Shown: piece after piece, positions 52,259-60,376 of the stretch | How the letters are laid out: each line of letters begins with the position of its first letter | How positions within the stretch are numbered: the stretch's first letter is position 1 | Assembly (NCBI RefSeq): GCF_001613265.1 | Contig: NZ_BDCA01000031.1 | Location: 1-64,000, forward strand | Direction of reading: 5' to 3' | DNA: 64,000 nt | Source of the DNA: Nocardia vermiculata NBRC 100427 | Lineage (GTDB): Bacteria > Actinomycetota > Actinomycetes > Mycobacteriales > Mycobacteriaceae | Position numbers and translations under genes: made by a program | The notes under the pieces: generated by a model | Told to the model about the DNA's origin: nothing | What the model saw: only the letters and a program-made list of their open reading frames with translations | The model's database searches: none

Positions 52259-52816
52259 TCATCGGTAGGTGAGCGCGATCAGTTCCGCTTCGAGTGCGGC
52301 GCGGTCGGAATCGGTGAGCACGGCGCCCCACAGGGGAGCGGTGGTGCTGCCGTCGGCGGCGGCCACGACCATGCGGATGACAGCGGGGGAGAGGCCGTCG
52401 TCGAGAAGCGCGGTCCGCCACCACAGCGCGTCCTGCTGCGTCAACTTCTCGAGTTCCGGCTCGTACATCAGATGTGCGGCCAGCGCGATGTAGTCGCGAA
52501 GCCCGGCGACGTCACGGGCCTGGGCGAAGCTCACCCGGATGTATGCCCTGGTGAGCCGGCCCGGCGTTCCCTCCTCCTCGTCGCCCGCGGCGTGCTCCAC
52601 GTCCTGCCGGAACCGGACCACCAGATCCGTGGCGACTTCGTTGAGGAGTTCCTCCTTGTTCGGAAAGTGATAGAGCAGGCCACCTTTGGACACTCCGGCG
52701 GCGACGGCGATGTCGGAGACGGGCACCGCGGTGCCGTGCCTGCCGATGAGCTGCGCGGCGGCGTCCAGGATCAGTCGCTTCGTTTCGGCGGGGCTGCGGC
52801 CGGCAGTACGTGCCAT
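52259..52816 (-). CDS. TetR-family regulator of the MFS-hydrolase-P450 operon
   Basis: A 185-residue TetR regulator with the helix-turn-helix in residues 10-55 (RLILDAAAQLIGRHG, SDIAVAAGVSKGGLLYHF). The C-terminal ligand domain is helical. It lies 37 bases after the MFS exporter gene, whose promoter carries a symmetric operator, so it most likely represses the exporter and itself until a toxic compound binds. Confidence 0.92.
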   Translation of the reverse strand: MARTAGRSPAETKRLILDAAAQLIGRHGTAVPVSDIAVAAGVSKGGLLYHFPNKEELLNEVATDLVVRFRQDVEHAAGDEEEGTPGRLTRAYIRVSFAQARDVAGLRDYIALAAHLMYEPELEKLTQQDALWWRTALLDDGLSPAVIRMVVAAADGSTTAPLWGAVLTDSDRAALEAELIALTYR

Positions 52817-52853
52817 ATCGTCGTCCTTCGTCTGTTGCAGGTGACGAATCGGT

Positions 52854-54350
52854 TCAGTGCTCCACCGATACGGCAGCCTTGGTGTTCGGGATGAGCGTAA
52901 AGGCCACGACCGCGGCGATCACCATCACCGCAGCCGCGATGAGGCTCGTTGCCTGCATGGCGTGCACGAATGCGCGCTGTGCCGCTTCCAGTGCCGCACT
53001 GCCGGATTCGAGCACCGCGGTCGCGGCGGCGAGTGAGTCCTCGGCACGCGGCGGGGTGCCGGCGGGGAGTGCGAGACCGGCGCGATAGAGCACCGTGATG
53101 ATCGACCCGAGCACTGCGATACCGAGTGCGACGCCGAGCTCGTAGGCGGTCTCCGACACCGACGCTGCCGCGCCGGCCTTGGCCGGACGTACCGCGGAGA
53201 CGACGGCGTCGACGCTGAGGGTTTCGGCGATACCGATCCCCAGCCCGAGGGGAACCACCGCGAGCAGCACCCAGAGCAGCTGCTCACTGCCCTCCACTGC
53301 GGCCATCAGTCTCAGTCCGGCCGCACCGACGAGCATGGCGACCGCGATGGCTCGTCCGCGGCCGAGCCGGGTCAACAGGACACCGACCACCGTCACCGCG
53401 GCCATCGCGGCGAGCGCCGCGGGGAGTTGCGCCAACCCCGCCTGCAGTGGGCTGAGTTCGCGAGCGAGCTGGAGATATTGGGAGAAGAAGAACAGCACAC
53501 CACTCAGCGCGAACACCGAGATGAAGTTGACCAGCACGGCTCCGGTGAACGCCTGGTTGCGGAACAGGGCCACATCGATCATCGGTGACGCCGTGCGCCG
53601 TTGCCGTCGCACGAACAGCACCGCACAGACGGCGCCGACCACGAGTACGCCCGCGGTGGCGGGTCCGAACGTGCCGCCGGCGAGCTGTTTGATCGTGTAC
53701 ACGAACGGAATGATCGCGAGCATCGACAGGCCGCTCGAGACGAGGTCGAAGCGGCCGGGATTCGGGTTGCGGGACTCCGGCAGCATCCACCCGCCGACGG
53801 CGAGTACGAGCAGCATGACCGGCAGGTTGATGAGGAATACCGACCCCCACCAGAAGTGCTCGAGCAGAAAACCACCTACCAGCGGCCCCAGTGCGATGCC
53901 GCTGGCGGCGGCGGCCGACCAGATCGCGATCGCCCGGGTGCGCTCCACCTGATCGGTGAAGATGTTGCGGATCAGCGACAGGGTGGAGGGCATGATCGTC
54001 GCTCCGGCAATGCCCAAGATCAGCCGGGCTGCGATCAGCACCTCGGCGGACGGTGCGAAGGCAGCCAGCACCGAGGCGAGCCCGAAGGCGACCGTGCCGA
54101 TCAGCAGCAATCGCTTGCGGCCGATTCGGTCGGCCAGATTGCCCATCGTCACCAGCAAACCGGCCAGCGCGAGCGAGTAGATGTCTCCGACCCACAGCAC
54201 TTGTGTCGCGGTCGGCGACAACTCGGCCGTCAGTGACGGCACCGCCAGGTAGAGCACGGTCGCGTCGATCGCCAACAGCAGCACCGCGCCGACCAGCACC
54301 GCCAGCGATGCCCAACGCCGCGCCGGACTCAGCACCTCGCTCCGTAACAT
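52854..54350 (-). CDS. MFS drug exporter, DHA2 family (LfrA-like)
   Basis: A 498-residue, 14-helix exporter. Helix 1 has AIDATVLYLAVPSL, the helix 2-3 loop GNLADRIGRKRLLLIG, the PSTLSLIRNIF segment and motif C in GIALGPLVGGFLLEHFWWGSVF. These match LfrA of Mycobacterium smegmatis and related QacA-type multidrug pumps. Transcription seems to begin on the start codon: TATAGT lies 7 bases upstream and there is no ribosome binding site. A TetR gene follows directly. Confidence 0.92.
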   Translation of the reverse strand: MLRSEVLSPARRWASLAVLVGAVLLLAIDATVLYLAVPSLTAELSPTATQVLWVGDIYSLALAGLLVTMGNLADRIGRKRLLLIGTVAFGLASVLAAFAPSAEVLIAARLILGIAGATIMPSTLSLIRNIFTDQVERTRAIAIWSAAAASGIALGPLVGGFLLEHFWWGSVFLINLPVMLLVLAVGGWMLPESRNPNPGRFDLVSSGLSMLAIIPFVYTIKQLAGGTFGPATAGVLVVGAVCAVLFVRRQRRTASPMIDVALFRNQAFTGAVLVNFISVFALSGVLFFFSQYLQLARELSPLQAGLAQLPAALAAMAAVTVVGVLLTRLGRGRAIAVAMLVGAAGLRLMAAVEGSEQLLWVLLAVVPLGLGIGIAETLSVDAVVSAVRPAKAGAAASVSETAYELGVALGIAVLGSIITVLYRAGLALPAGTPPRAEDSLAAATAVLESGSAALEAAQRAFVHAMQATSLIAAAVMVIAAVVAFTLIPNTKAAVSVEH

Positions 54351-54356
54351 GCAAAG

Positions 54357-54382
54357 AACTATACCGTCGTGCCGGTACAGTT
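54357..54382 (-). promoter_or_regulatory. Operator overlapping a leaderless promoter of the MFS exporter
   Basis: Arms AACTATACCG and CGGTACAGTT (one mismatch) flank TCGTGC. On the minus strand the first arm contains TATAGT (54358-54363), a good -10 element ending 7 bases before the ATG at 54350. A repressor bound here would cover the promoter completely. The downstream TetR gene is the natural candidate. Confidence 0.6.
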
Positions 54383-54595
54383 TCTAGGAAGTGTGAGCGG
54401 CGACAACCCCATGACCTTCGCCTTCCGGTCGATGCCGGGGCTCGGGACGGCTGCCTCGTCGTGGCAGGATCACGGTCTGCTCCCCGGTGTCAGCGCCCGG
54501 CGTGCCAACGTCAGCCAGCGCGTCTGCTCCGCCCCGGACATGCTGTAGGTGGGTGCGGTGGACAGCAGTAGAACCATTCCCCGGCAGCCTTCCGG
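54383..54595. other. Gap between MFS promoter and SDR remnant
   Basis: No gene is supported. An in-frame TAG at 54569-54571 cuts the SDR remnant from this stretch, and no upstream SDR sequence (cofactor loop or active site) was recognised. Frames on both strands appear random. Confidence 0.4.
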
Positions 54596-54838
54596 CTGCC
54601 GAATCTGGCCATCGCCCGCCTCTTCGGGCGCACCCCGGCCATGGGTGCATTGCCCACCCTTCGTGCCGCGACCGATCCGGCGGCTCGGGGTGGCGAATAT
54701 TACGGTCCCTCAGGTCTTTTCGAGATCCGGGGCTACCCCGGACGGGTGCAGTCCAGCGCCCGATCGGTGGACCGCGAAAGGCAGCGCCGTCTCTGGGAGG
54801 AGTCGGAGAAGCTGACCGGTGTCCGTTACCTCGGCTGA
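54596..54838 (+). pseudogene. 3' remnant of a short-chain dehydrogenase gene
   Basis: About 80 codons encode the end of an SDR of the retinol-dehydrogenase-like type: LPNLAIARLFGRTPAMGALP, then TLRAATDPAARGGEYYGPSG, then RLWEESEKLTGVRYLG before a normal stop. These are standard C-terminal motifs of actinobacterial SDR oxidoreductases of about 300 residues. The cofactor and active-site parts are missing; upstream in frame there is an early TAG at 54569. It is therefore a degraded or truncated copy, left between the MFS exporter and a TetR gene. Confidence 0.75.
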
Positions 54839-54884
54839 ACGGGGCGCAACCGGCACCCGGTGGGCAGGCTGCAGACGGCAACCC

Positions 54885-55481
54885 TCAATCGTGGACGGCC
54901 AGTCCGTCCACGAGGGTGCTCACCAACTGCTCGACCCAGGCGTCGTCCACCGCGGCCGCGCCACGCAGGACGACAGCGACCAGGGTGGTCCCGAAGACTG
55001 TTTCCACACACAGTGAGATGTCGAGATCGGGGCGCACCTCGCCGCGCTCGACCGCGCCCGCGAACAGCCCGGCGAGGTGGTCCCACACCGTGGTGCGCAG
55101 GCGTGCGGACAGTTCCTGCTCGAGATCCGGATCGGCGACCAGTTCGCTGATCAGCCCGGGTGTCGCACGCCGCCCCGCGGGGGAGCCGACGACCTCGACG
55201 CATCGATGCACCACGGCCCGCAGGACGCCGCGCAGGCTGCTGTCCTCGCTCGGCTCGGCCGCGACATCGGGCGGGAACACCGCCTCGTGCACGAGATGTG
55301 CTTTGGAGGCCCAGCGCCGCCGGATCGCGGGAACCGATGTTCCTGCCCGCTCGGCGATGGCGCGGAAGGTGAGGTCGGTGTAGCCGACTTCTGCCACCAG
55401 CTCACGCGTTGCGGCCAGGACGGCGTCGTCGATGCGGGTGTCGCGGGGGCGACCGGCGACCTGCGTCGCGTCCTCGGGCAC
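54885..55481 (-). CDS. TetR-family regulator
   Basis: A 198-residue TetR regulator. The helix-turn-helix covers about residues 17-62 (DDAVLAATRELVAEVG, RAIAERAGTSVPAIRRRW), and the second half (LISELVADPDLEQELSARL) is typical of the TetR C-terminal 'C11' type. The start has a strong GGAGGAGG. It is divergent from the SnoaL-like gene at 55648 and probably regulates it through the palindrome at 55601. Confidence 0.92.
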   Translation of the reverse strand: MPEDATQVAGRPRDTRIDDAVLAATRELVAEVGYTDLTFRAIAERAGTSVPAIRRRWASKAHLVHEAVFPPDVAAEPSEDSSLRGVLRAVVHRCVEVVGSPAGRRATPGLISELVADPDLEQELSARLRTTVWDHLAGLFAGAVERGEVRPDLDISLCVETVFGTTLVAVVLRGAAAVDDAWVEQLVSTLVDGLAVHD

Positions 55482-55587
55482 GATGCTCGACCTCCTCCGT
55501 GGGGACAGACCCCTGCTTCGCTACGACCGGCCCATTATCGCCGGACTGCGATCGATTCGCGGAAACCACCTCGAGCCACACTGTCCC

Positions 55588-55610
55588 TATAATACATTCT
55601 GTTGCGCAAC
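55588..55610 (+). promoter_or_regulatory. TATAAT box with GTTGCGCAAC palindrome
   Basis: A consensus -10 TATAAT (55588-55593) is followed by the perfect 10-bp palindrome GTTGCGCAAC (55601-55610), placed about where transcription would start, 38 bases before the gene at 55648. No good -35 was found. The divergent TetR regulator may bind the palindrome. Confidence 0.45.
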
Positions 55611-55647
55611 GAAACGTAATGATGCCTCCGTGTGAAAGGGATCTGGA

Positions 55648-56196
55648 ATGATCGAGCTCAACCGCAACCATCTGGTCGACTGCATCACCGAACGCCTGGC
55701 CACCACCGAATCGGCGCGGCAACGAGCCATGCTCGAGCGGATGCGGGTGCATGCGGCTGCCGAGCGGGACGGCGACCTCGACACACTCGTCGGCACCCTG
55801 GGAGAGGCCACCGATTACCACTTCTGGGGCCTCAGCGGTGATGTCGGTCCGAAGACCCGTGACGGTGTCACCGAGTACTACCGAAACCTGGTCGAGAGCA
55901 ATGGTCACGTCCTCGAATTCTTCTGCGAGCGAATGGTGGTCGACGACCACTGCATCGTCATCGAGGGCAGGTTGACGATGATCCAGCCCGGCGCACTCAT
56001 GTCCCAGCATCCCCTGGCTGCCGGCGGCGGAATAGAGGTGGACAAGAACTACCTGCTGCGGATGCGCAACGTGATCTTCTGGTCCTTCGACGAGGACTCG
56101 ATGGTCATCGGTGAGGATTCGTACACGGGTGGCCCGCTCGAGATGCGCGTGCTCGACGATCACGAACTGCCGGCGGATTTCGCGGCACTGACCTGA
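55648..56196 (+). CDS. NTF2-like (SnoaL-type) protein
   Basis: A 182-residue protein whose middle fits the nuclear transport factor 2 / SnoaL fold: a helix pair (MLERMRVHAAAERDGDLDTL), strand VGTLGEATDYHFWG, TRDGVTEYYRNLVES, and long strands (LEFFCERMVVDDHCIVIEG in pieces). Such proteins are cyclases, isomerases, dehydratases or ligand binders in steroid and polyketide pathways. The substrate is unknown. It stands alone downstream of a TATAAT promoter and opposite a TetR gene. Confidence 0.8.
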   Translation: MIELNRNHLVDCITERLATTESARQRAMLERMRVHAAAERDGDLDTLVGTLGEATDYHFWGLSGDVGPKTRDGVTEYYRNLVESNGHVLEFFCERMVVDDHCIVIEGRLTMIQPGALMSQHPLAAGGGIEVDKNYLLRMRNVIFWSFDEDSMVIGEDSYTGGPLEMRVLDDHELPADFAALT

Positions 56197-56208
56197 TCGT
56201 GGCGGTGC

Positions 56209-56238
56209 GCGGGAACGGGCGTTCGGTCCCGTTTCCGC
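56209..56238. terminator. Hairpin between convergent genes
   Basis: GCGGGAACGGG and CCCGTTTCCGC pair over 11 bp with one mismatch and an 8-base loop, in the 67-bp gap between the convergent SnoaL-like and DUF218 genes. It is a probable bidirectional terminator. Confidence 0.5.
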
Positions 56239-56263
56239 AGCGGCATGCACGGAGCCCGGTCGG

Positions 56264-56932
56264 TCACTCGGGGAGCAGTCGGCCCGTGAAACCGTGTTCG
56301 ACCAGCCGGGCGTACGCGGCGGATACCTCGGGCGGCACTTCCTGTTCGGCGGCCCACCCCTTCGCGGGATAGATCCGGATCCGCTGCGTATCACCGACGA
56401 GCATCGTGACGACACGGTCGACGTCACCGATGCTCTCGATGTATTCGTCCAGTGGCAGCGGCAGTGATGCGCAGCGGATTTCCACTCCCGGCCACCGTTT
56501 CCGTGCGATCGCATAACTGCGCCGCTGCTGGTACGGACGCGAAATCAGCATGACGGAGCGAATCACGTCGAGCGTGCCGTGTGCGTCGAGCAGCGCTCGG
56601 GTGAAGTCGATGTTGTCGCCGGTGTTCGTGGCCTTCGGCTCCACCAGGATCGCGTCGCCGGGCACCCCGAGCCCGATGGCGTGCTCGCGGAAATGAACTG
56701 CTTCGCCGCGCGGGAACCGCTCGACGGTCGTCGCAGCGTTGGCGCCGGTGAAGACGACGAGCGGGAACACGCCCGCGTGGTAGAGCTCGGCGGTGTAGGT
56801 GGCAACGCCGAGATCATGGCTACCGAGACCGATCCCGACATCCACCGGCCGAACGTCGTGGTTCAGCTGGTTGTAGTCCCACAGGACCTCGACGTCGGCG
56901 CGAAGGTGTTCCGACAGGGTCGTGCTCGGCAC
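56264..56932 (-). CDS. DUF218/YdcF-family protein (cytosolic)
   Basis: A 222-residue DUF218 protein without a signal or membrane helix. Motifs are VDVGIGLGSHDLGVA, LVVFTGANAATT, KATNTGDNIDFTRALL (the E/K-x-T-N-T-G-x-N motif) and VMLISRPYQQRRSYA, close to the YdcF group. E. coli YdcF binds AdoMet, but the reaction is unknown. The GTG at 56932 follows AGAGGA. It shares only the domain, not the membrane anchor, with the gene at 4517. Confidence 0.85.
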   Translation of the reverse strand: MPSTTLSEHLRADVEVLWDYNQLNHDVRPVDVGIGLGSHDLGVATYTAELYHAGVFPLVVFTGANAATTVERFPRGEAVHFREHAIGLGVPGDAILVEPKATNTGDNIDFTRALLDAHGTLDVIRSVMLISRPYQQRRSYAIARKRWPGVEIRCASLPLPLDEYIESIGDVDRVVTMLVGDTQRIRIYPAKGWAAEQEVPPEVSAAYARLVEHGFTGRLLPE

Positions 56933-57026
56933 AACAAGATCCTCTCAGTCCCACGAGCGCCCTGTCGACCCACTGCCCTCGGCGACGGCCCGCCATCGCA
57001 CGCCACGTATCAGACGCCGGGTGCCG

Positions 57027-57698
57027 TCATTCGGTCGACAGAGCGTCCGTCAAATCGGCCAGGCGGGTAATCACGGCATCGGGGCCGTGCGCGGCGAGGC
57101 GGTCGATCTTCTCGGGACGGTTGGCGAAGGCTATCGAGCTGACACGGGCGGCTCGGGCAGCCTGAATGTCGGTTGTCGAATCGCCTACGAAAACAGTGTG
57201 TTCGGCGGTGGTGCTCAACGTTCGCATCGCCAGATTCAGCAAGTACGCGCTCGGCTTCAACGCGGTGAGGTCAGCGGACGTTCGGGCGAAGATTCCGGAA
57301 ATATCGCGGTGTAGGTCGCGGTCGTCGAGGTATGCGGCGATGGCCGACGCGGAATTGTTGCTGACGACGGCGACCGTGTATCCGCGATGAGATGCGCGGC
57401 GGATCAGCTCGGCTGCGCCCGGGGTCGGGTGTGACACCGCCATCGCTTCCCGTTCGACTCGAGCGAATGCACGTTCGATGCGCGCGGCAGTCGATGGACC
57501 GAGTTTCTCCGCGAATCCGAGAACATCGAATGGATCCGTCGTTTCGGAAATGGCGGACGGCAGTGGTGTATCCAACTGTTTCCCAAGGTAGTCGACGGCC
57601 TCGCGGCTGGTGATTCCGGAGAAGACCGAGCAGATCGGGCCGTCGAAATCGAGCAGTAGACACCTGTGACTGGTCAGCAGATCGGCCGGACCGGTCAC
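57027..57698 (-). CDS. HAD-superfamily hydrolase (phosphatase)
   Basis: A 223-residue HAD hydrolase of the phosphoglycolate-phosphatase-like type. Motif I is LLLDFDGPICSVF, motif II is VAVVSNNSASA, the Lys is in LTALKPSAYLL and the acidic motif IV is VFVGDSTTDIQAA. The GTG at 57698 overlaps the GntR stop (GTGA); a longer frame begins inside the GntR gene. It shares a transcript with the GntR gene. Its GC content and codon use are lower than in the flanking genes. The substrate is unknown. Confidence 0.88.
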   Translation of the reverse strand: MTGPADLLTSHRCLLLDFDGPICSVFSGITSREAVDYLGKQLDTPLPSAISETTDPFDVLGFAEKLGPSTAARIERAFARVEREAMAVSHPTPGAAELIRRASHRGYTVAVVSNNSASAIAAYLDDRDLHRDISGIFARTSADLTALKPSAYLLNLAMRTLSTTAEHTVFVGDSTTDIQAARAARVSSIAFANRPEKIDRLAAHGPDAVITRLADLTDALSTE

Positions 57699-58540
57699 GG
57701 CCGGTAGTCCTTGGCGAGCGAATTCCAGAGACTGGTGAACCATAGTTGGGATTGGCTGACGAACTGACTGCCCGTCGAGTCCGGGTCGGACTCGCTCGCG
57801 TGATGGAACAATGTGGTGTCCTTACCCATCAGGTCCCAGATCGCGACGCTCTCGCCGTCGAGTTCGAGCTCGTGTTCGCGGACCGGGTAGTAGCCGAAGA
57901 ACGCCTGTTCGCCGTTGAGGACATACAGCTTGAACAGTGGTACAGACGGAAAAGTTCGAATCTGAGCGGTTGCACTCGAAACGAGTCCGAGCGACGCTAA
58001 TTCGTGAACCGCATCGACGATGGCGAGACTGTGTCGTTCCATGATGCGATTCGCACGTTTTCGAAAGGCCGGACTGTCGCTGAGGTCGTCGGCGCGGGAT
58101 GGCAGGTGCCAAGGAATCGAATCATCGGGGACGAGGAGTCGGACTGCCAGCGAATCGGGACGGAGCCTTCCTTCTCGGATGCGGTCGAGAGGCTCTGATA
58201 TTGCGCCGTGCAGTGTCTCGCCGGACAACCCGGCGAAATCGATGGTCACGTTCCGGGCCTCGAAGCTCCGTTCGATATGCGGGCGCAGCCCGACTGGACG
58301 CTCGGTGCGTTCGCGGACGAAAACCCCAGATCCTTTGCGCGAGACTACAAGCCCCTCCTCCCTCAGCATTCGAACAGCTTGCTCTGCTGTTGCCTTCGCA
58401 ACGCCATAGCGTTGAACGAGTTGAGGTCCCGACGGCAGTTTCGCGCCTGGTGTGAGCTTCCGCGTCAGTATCGCCGCTCGAAGGATGCTGGCGATCTGTT
58501 GCGACGGCGGACGGGGATCGTCCGGGTCTAGGGCATCCAC
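57695..58540 (-). CDS. GntR-family regulator facing the tiny-gene operon
   Basis: A 281-residue regulator with a GntR winged helix (QQIASILRAAILTRKLTPG, RYGVAKATAEQAVRMLREEGLV) and a C-terminal effector domain without a clear UTRA or FCD assignment. It is translationally coupled to a HAD phosphatase. The divergent gap of 130 bp holds two inverted copies of CCTACCTAGG, its likely operators. GntR regulators of this form are common beside integrative elements and stress genes in Nocardia and Streptomyces. Base composition is atypical for the window. Confidence 0.88.
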   Translation of the reverse strand: MDALDPDDPRPPSQQIASILRAAILTRKLTPGAKLPSGPQLVQRYGVAKATAEQAVRMLREEGLVVSRKGSGVFVRERTERPVGLRPHIERSFEARNVTIDFAGLSGETLHGAISEPLDRIREGRLRPDSLAVRLLVPDDSIPWHLPSRADDLSDSPAFRKRANRIMERHSLAIVDAVHELASLGLVSSATAQIRTFPSVPLFKLYVLNGEQAFFGYYPVREHELELDGESVAIWDLMGKDTTLFHHASESDPDSTGSQFVSQSQLWFTSLWNSLAKDYRP

Positions 58541-58582
58541 GTCGCGAGTGTAGGCGATAGATCGCGGAGCAACCGTGCTCCC

Positions 58583-58628
58583 TTGACCTACCTAGGGAGA
58601 AAATCTAAGGTGTAGTTACCTAGGTAGG
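58583..58628 (+). promoter_or_regulatory. Promoter with paired inverted operator sites
   Basis: TTGACC (58583-58588), a 17-base spacer and TAAGGT (58606-58611) form a good promoter reading into the gene at 58671. CCTACCTAGG (58587-58596) overlaps the -35, and its exact inverse CCTAGGTAGG (58619-58628) sits at the expected transcription start. The two sites are 32 bases apart, about three helical turns, which fits a dimeric repressor such as the divergent GntR protein. Confidence 0.7.
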
Positions 58629-58670
58629 CTGGGTAACTTGAGGTGCGGATTGATACGTGAGGGGTGACGC

Positions 58671-58976
58671 ATGCGATATCGGCCTACTGCGCTCGGCTGG
58701 ATCGATCCGGAGGTGAGTACCGCGCCCGAATGGGACCGCGCGCAGGTCCTGCGGTTGGCCCGCCGGTTGGGATATGCGCTGGTGTGGCCGCCGGAGGACA
58801 GTTCTCTCGCGCTGTTCGATGTTGTGATCAGCGCCGATGTCGATGCAGTCCTCGCGCCCGCGTCAGGCCACTTCGACACGCTGATGCTCGATCGGCTGAT
58901 GCACGTCGTTTCTATCGAAACTGCGTGTCCGCGCCTGTCTTTCGACCGCTGGTTTCAGGCTGGGGGTCGGAGGTGA
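58671..58976 (+). CDS. Unknown small protein, first gene of tiny operon
   Basis: A 101-residue protein with no recognised domain. It resembles the product of 33863-34192: hydrophobic start (TALGWIDPEVS), WDRAQVLRLARRLGYALVW, DVVISADVDAVLAPASGHFD and FDRW near the end. The spacing of the shared parts is nearly the same, which implies a common fold. The ATG at 58671 is 43 bases after the operator. Its stop overlaps the next gene by 4 bases. Codon use is less GC-biased than in the rest of the window. Confidence 0.75.
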   Translation: MRYRPTALGWIDPEVSTAPEWDRAQVLRLARRLGYALVWPPEDSSLALFDVVISADVDAVLAPASGHFDTLMLDRLMHVVSIETACPRLSFDRWFQAGGRR

Positions 58977-59197
58977 ATGCTGTCGGCCGGGAGGTGCTGA
59001 GAGTTCTCCGGCAAGCAGGGTTGCTCTCGGCAGCGCAAATTCGACGGCAAGCCGGCAGACCGGGTTGGCGTATCAGACGGGTACTCAGCCGATTACAGGC
59101 AACCGGTCACGCGGTCTGCGACGCTCGCCGACGCTGCTGGCAGATCAGTGAGCGGGGTACGGCCGCGTTGGCGACGAAAGATGTTCGGCTCGGATGA
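58973..59197 (+). CDS. Small winged-helix-like protein, second gene of tiny operon
   Basis: A 74-residue basic protein that looks like a winged helix: EVLRVLRQAGLLSAAQIRRQ (helices 1-2), RIRRVLSRLQATGHAV (recognition helix and turn), CWQISERGTAALA (wing and end). It may bind DNA. The GTG overlaps the previous stop (GTGA), and its own stop overlaps the next ATG (ATGA). One Leu codon is TTA (59093), rare here. No family name can be given. Confidence 0.65.
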   Translation: MNAVGREVLRVLRQAGLLSAAQIRRQAGRPGWRIRRVLSRLQATGHAVCDARRRCWQISERGTAALATKDVRLG

Positions 59198-59346
59198 GTG
59201 CGGGTACGCTCGCCGGTCTCATGGTGGCGGCAGGGCTTCCGTTCACAGTATTCATCGTGGCAGTGTTCTGGCCGGTCCGAGAATGTGACGAAACGCCTGA
59301 TAGGACTGGGCAAGACCCAGCTGAGGGCGACCAGCTGGGTCAGTGA
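59194..59346 (+). CDS. 50-residue single-helix membrane protein, third gene of tiny operon
   Basis: A 50-residue frame starting MSAGTLAGLMVAAG with one strongly hydrophobic helix (to about residue 27, ending VAVFWPV) and an acidic hydrophilic tail (CDETPDRTGQDPAEGDQ). The ATG overlaps the upstream stop in an ATGA tetranucleotide, the same coupling used between the first two genes, which argues that it is translated. It is too short for most gene finders. Its role is unknown. Confidence 0.55.
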   Translation: MSAGTLAGLMVAAGLPFTVFIVAVFWPVRECDETPDRTGQDPAEGDQLGQ

Positions 59347-59493
59347 GCCCGTGTCGCCCCGCGTTCCTCGCTATTGGCGCGGCCGCTCGATCGCCATCGG
59401 CACAGCAAGAACGGTCGCCGGCCTTGAACCGGGGTGCCAGCTCGAGTACTGCATCTGTTTCCGAACGGGTTCGCCCAGTTCGTGTCCTGGCGA

Positions 59494-60306
59494 CTACCGG
59501 GTCGGGCGGGTGGCGATGATCAGTTCGGTGGTGTGGTGTTCGGTGAGGACGGCGTCGGTGCCGAAGCGGTCGGTCAAGGCTGCGTGTAGGTCGGTCTCGA
59601 ATCGGGCTCGGGCCTTCTCGTCGGCGAATTGGCTCGGGGCGCTGTAGGAGTACGAGAACTGCAGCCCGACGACCGAGTCGATGTCGCCGTCCAGCTCTCG
59701 AGTCCAGGTGCGGGTGTCGATGTCGGAAAACGGGGAGGCGGCAAGCACTTCGGCGTGGCCGAGGTGCGGATGCTGGTAGGTTCCGGCACCGGCCCGCCGA
59801 TCAGGGCCGAGGTGGGCGGTACGCACCTCGGTCACGAGGTCCTGCCATGGCGGTGCCACCGCACTACCCGGCGGCCCGCCGCTGACGACCACTACTGCGC
59901 CGCGCGGGACGATGCGGTGGTCGAGGTCCGCCAGTAGCGAGGGACGGTCGGTCCAGTGGAAGCTGGCGCCGAAGGTGGTCAGGTCCAGCATCGGCAGATC
60001 GAGTTCGGCAAGGTGAGAGGCGTCGGTGTGATGCCAGGTGATGGTGTCGATCCCTGCTGCGGCGGCGAGTGTTGCCGCGTGATCGAGCATCCCGGAATCG
60101 GGGTCGACGGCGTGGATGTGCGCGACCAGCTTCGCCAGGGGCAGGGTCAGCCGGCCGGTCCCACAGCCCAGGTCCAGCACCTGTTGGGTGCGATCGAGCC
60201 CGAATCGTTCCCGCAAGGTGGTGAACACCTCCGGTGGATAGCCGGGCCGGTATGCCGCGTAATAGGGTGCGGCGCCGGTGAACAGCCCGTTCGGGTCGTA
60301 GGGCAT
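59494..60306 (-). CDS. Class I SAM-dependent methyltransferase
   Basis: A 270-residue methyltransferase of the methyltransf_11/25 type. The AdoMet loop is VLDLGCGTGRLTLPLA, strand 2 ends HIHAVDPDSGML and motif post-II is TWHHTDASHL. The start MPYDPNGLFTGAAPYYAAYRPGYP is common to a group of actinobacterial small-molecule methyltransferases. The ATG at 60306 has GAAGGAG. It lies 70 bases downstream of the MHS transporter on the same strand. The substrate is unknown. Confidence 0.9.
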   Translation of the reverse strand: MPYDPNGLFTGAAPYYAAYRPGYPPEVFTTLRERFGLDRTQQVLDLGCGTGRLTLPLAKLVAHIHAVDPDSGMLDHAATLAAAAGIDTITWHHTDASHLAELDLPMLDLTTFGASFHWTDRPSLLADLDHRIVPRGAVVVVSGGPPGSAVAPPWQDLVTEVRTAHLGPDRRAGAGTYQHPHLGHAEVLAASPFSDIDTRTWTRELDGDIDSVVGLQFSYSYSAPSQFADEKARARFETDLHAALTDRFGTDAVLTEHHTTELIIATRPTR

Positions 60307-60376
60307 GCGGCGTGCTCCTTCCCCGTACGGCCACTGCCGGTGATATCGAGAGTCTTTCGAGAATATCGGCGATGGA

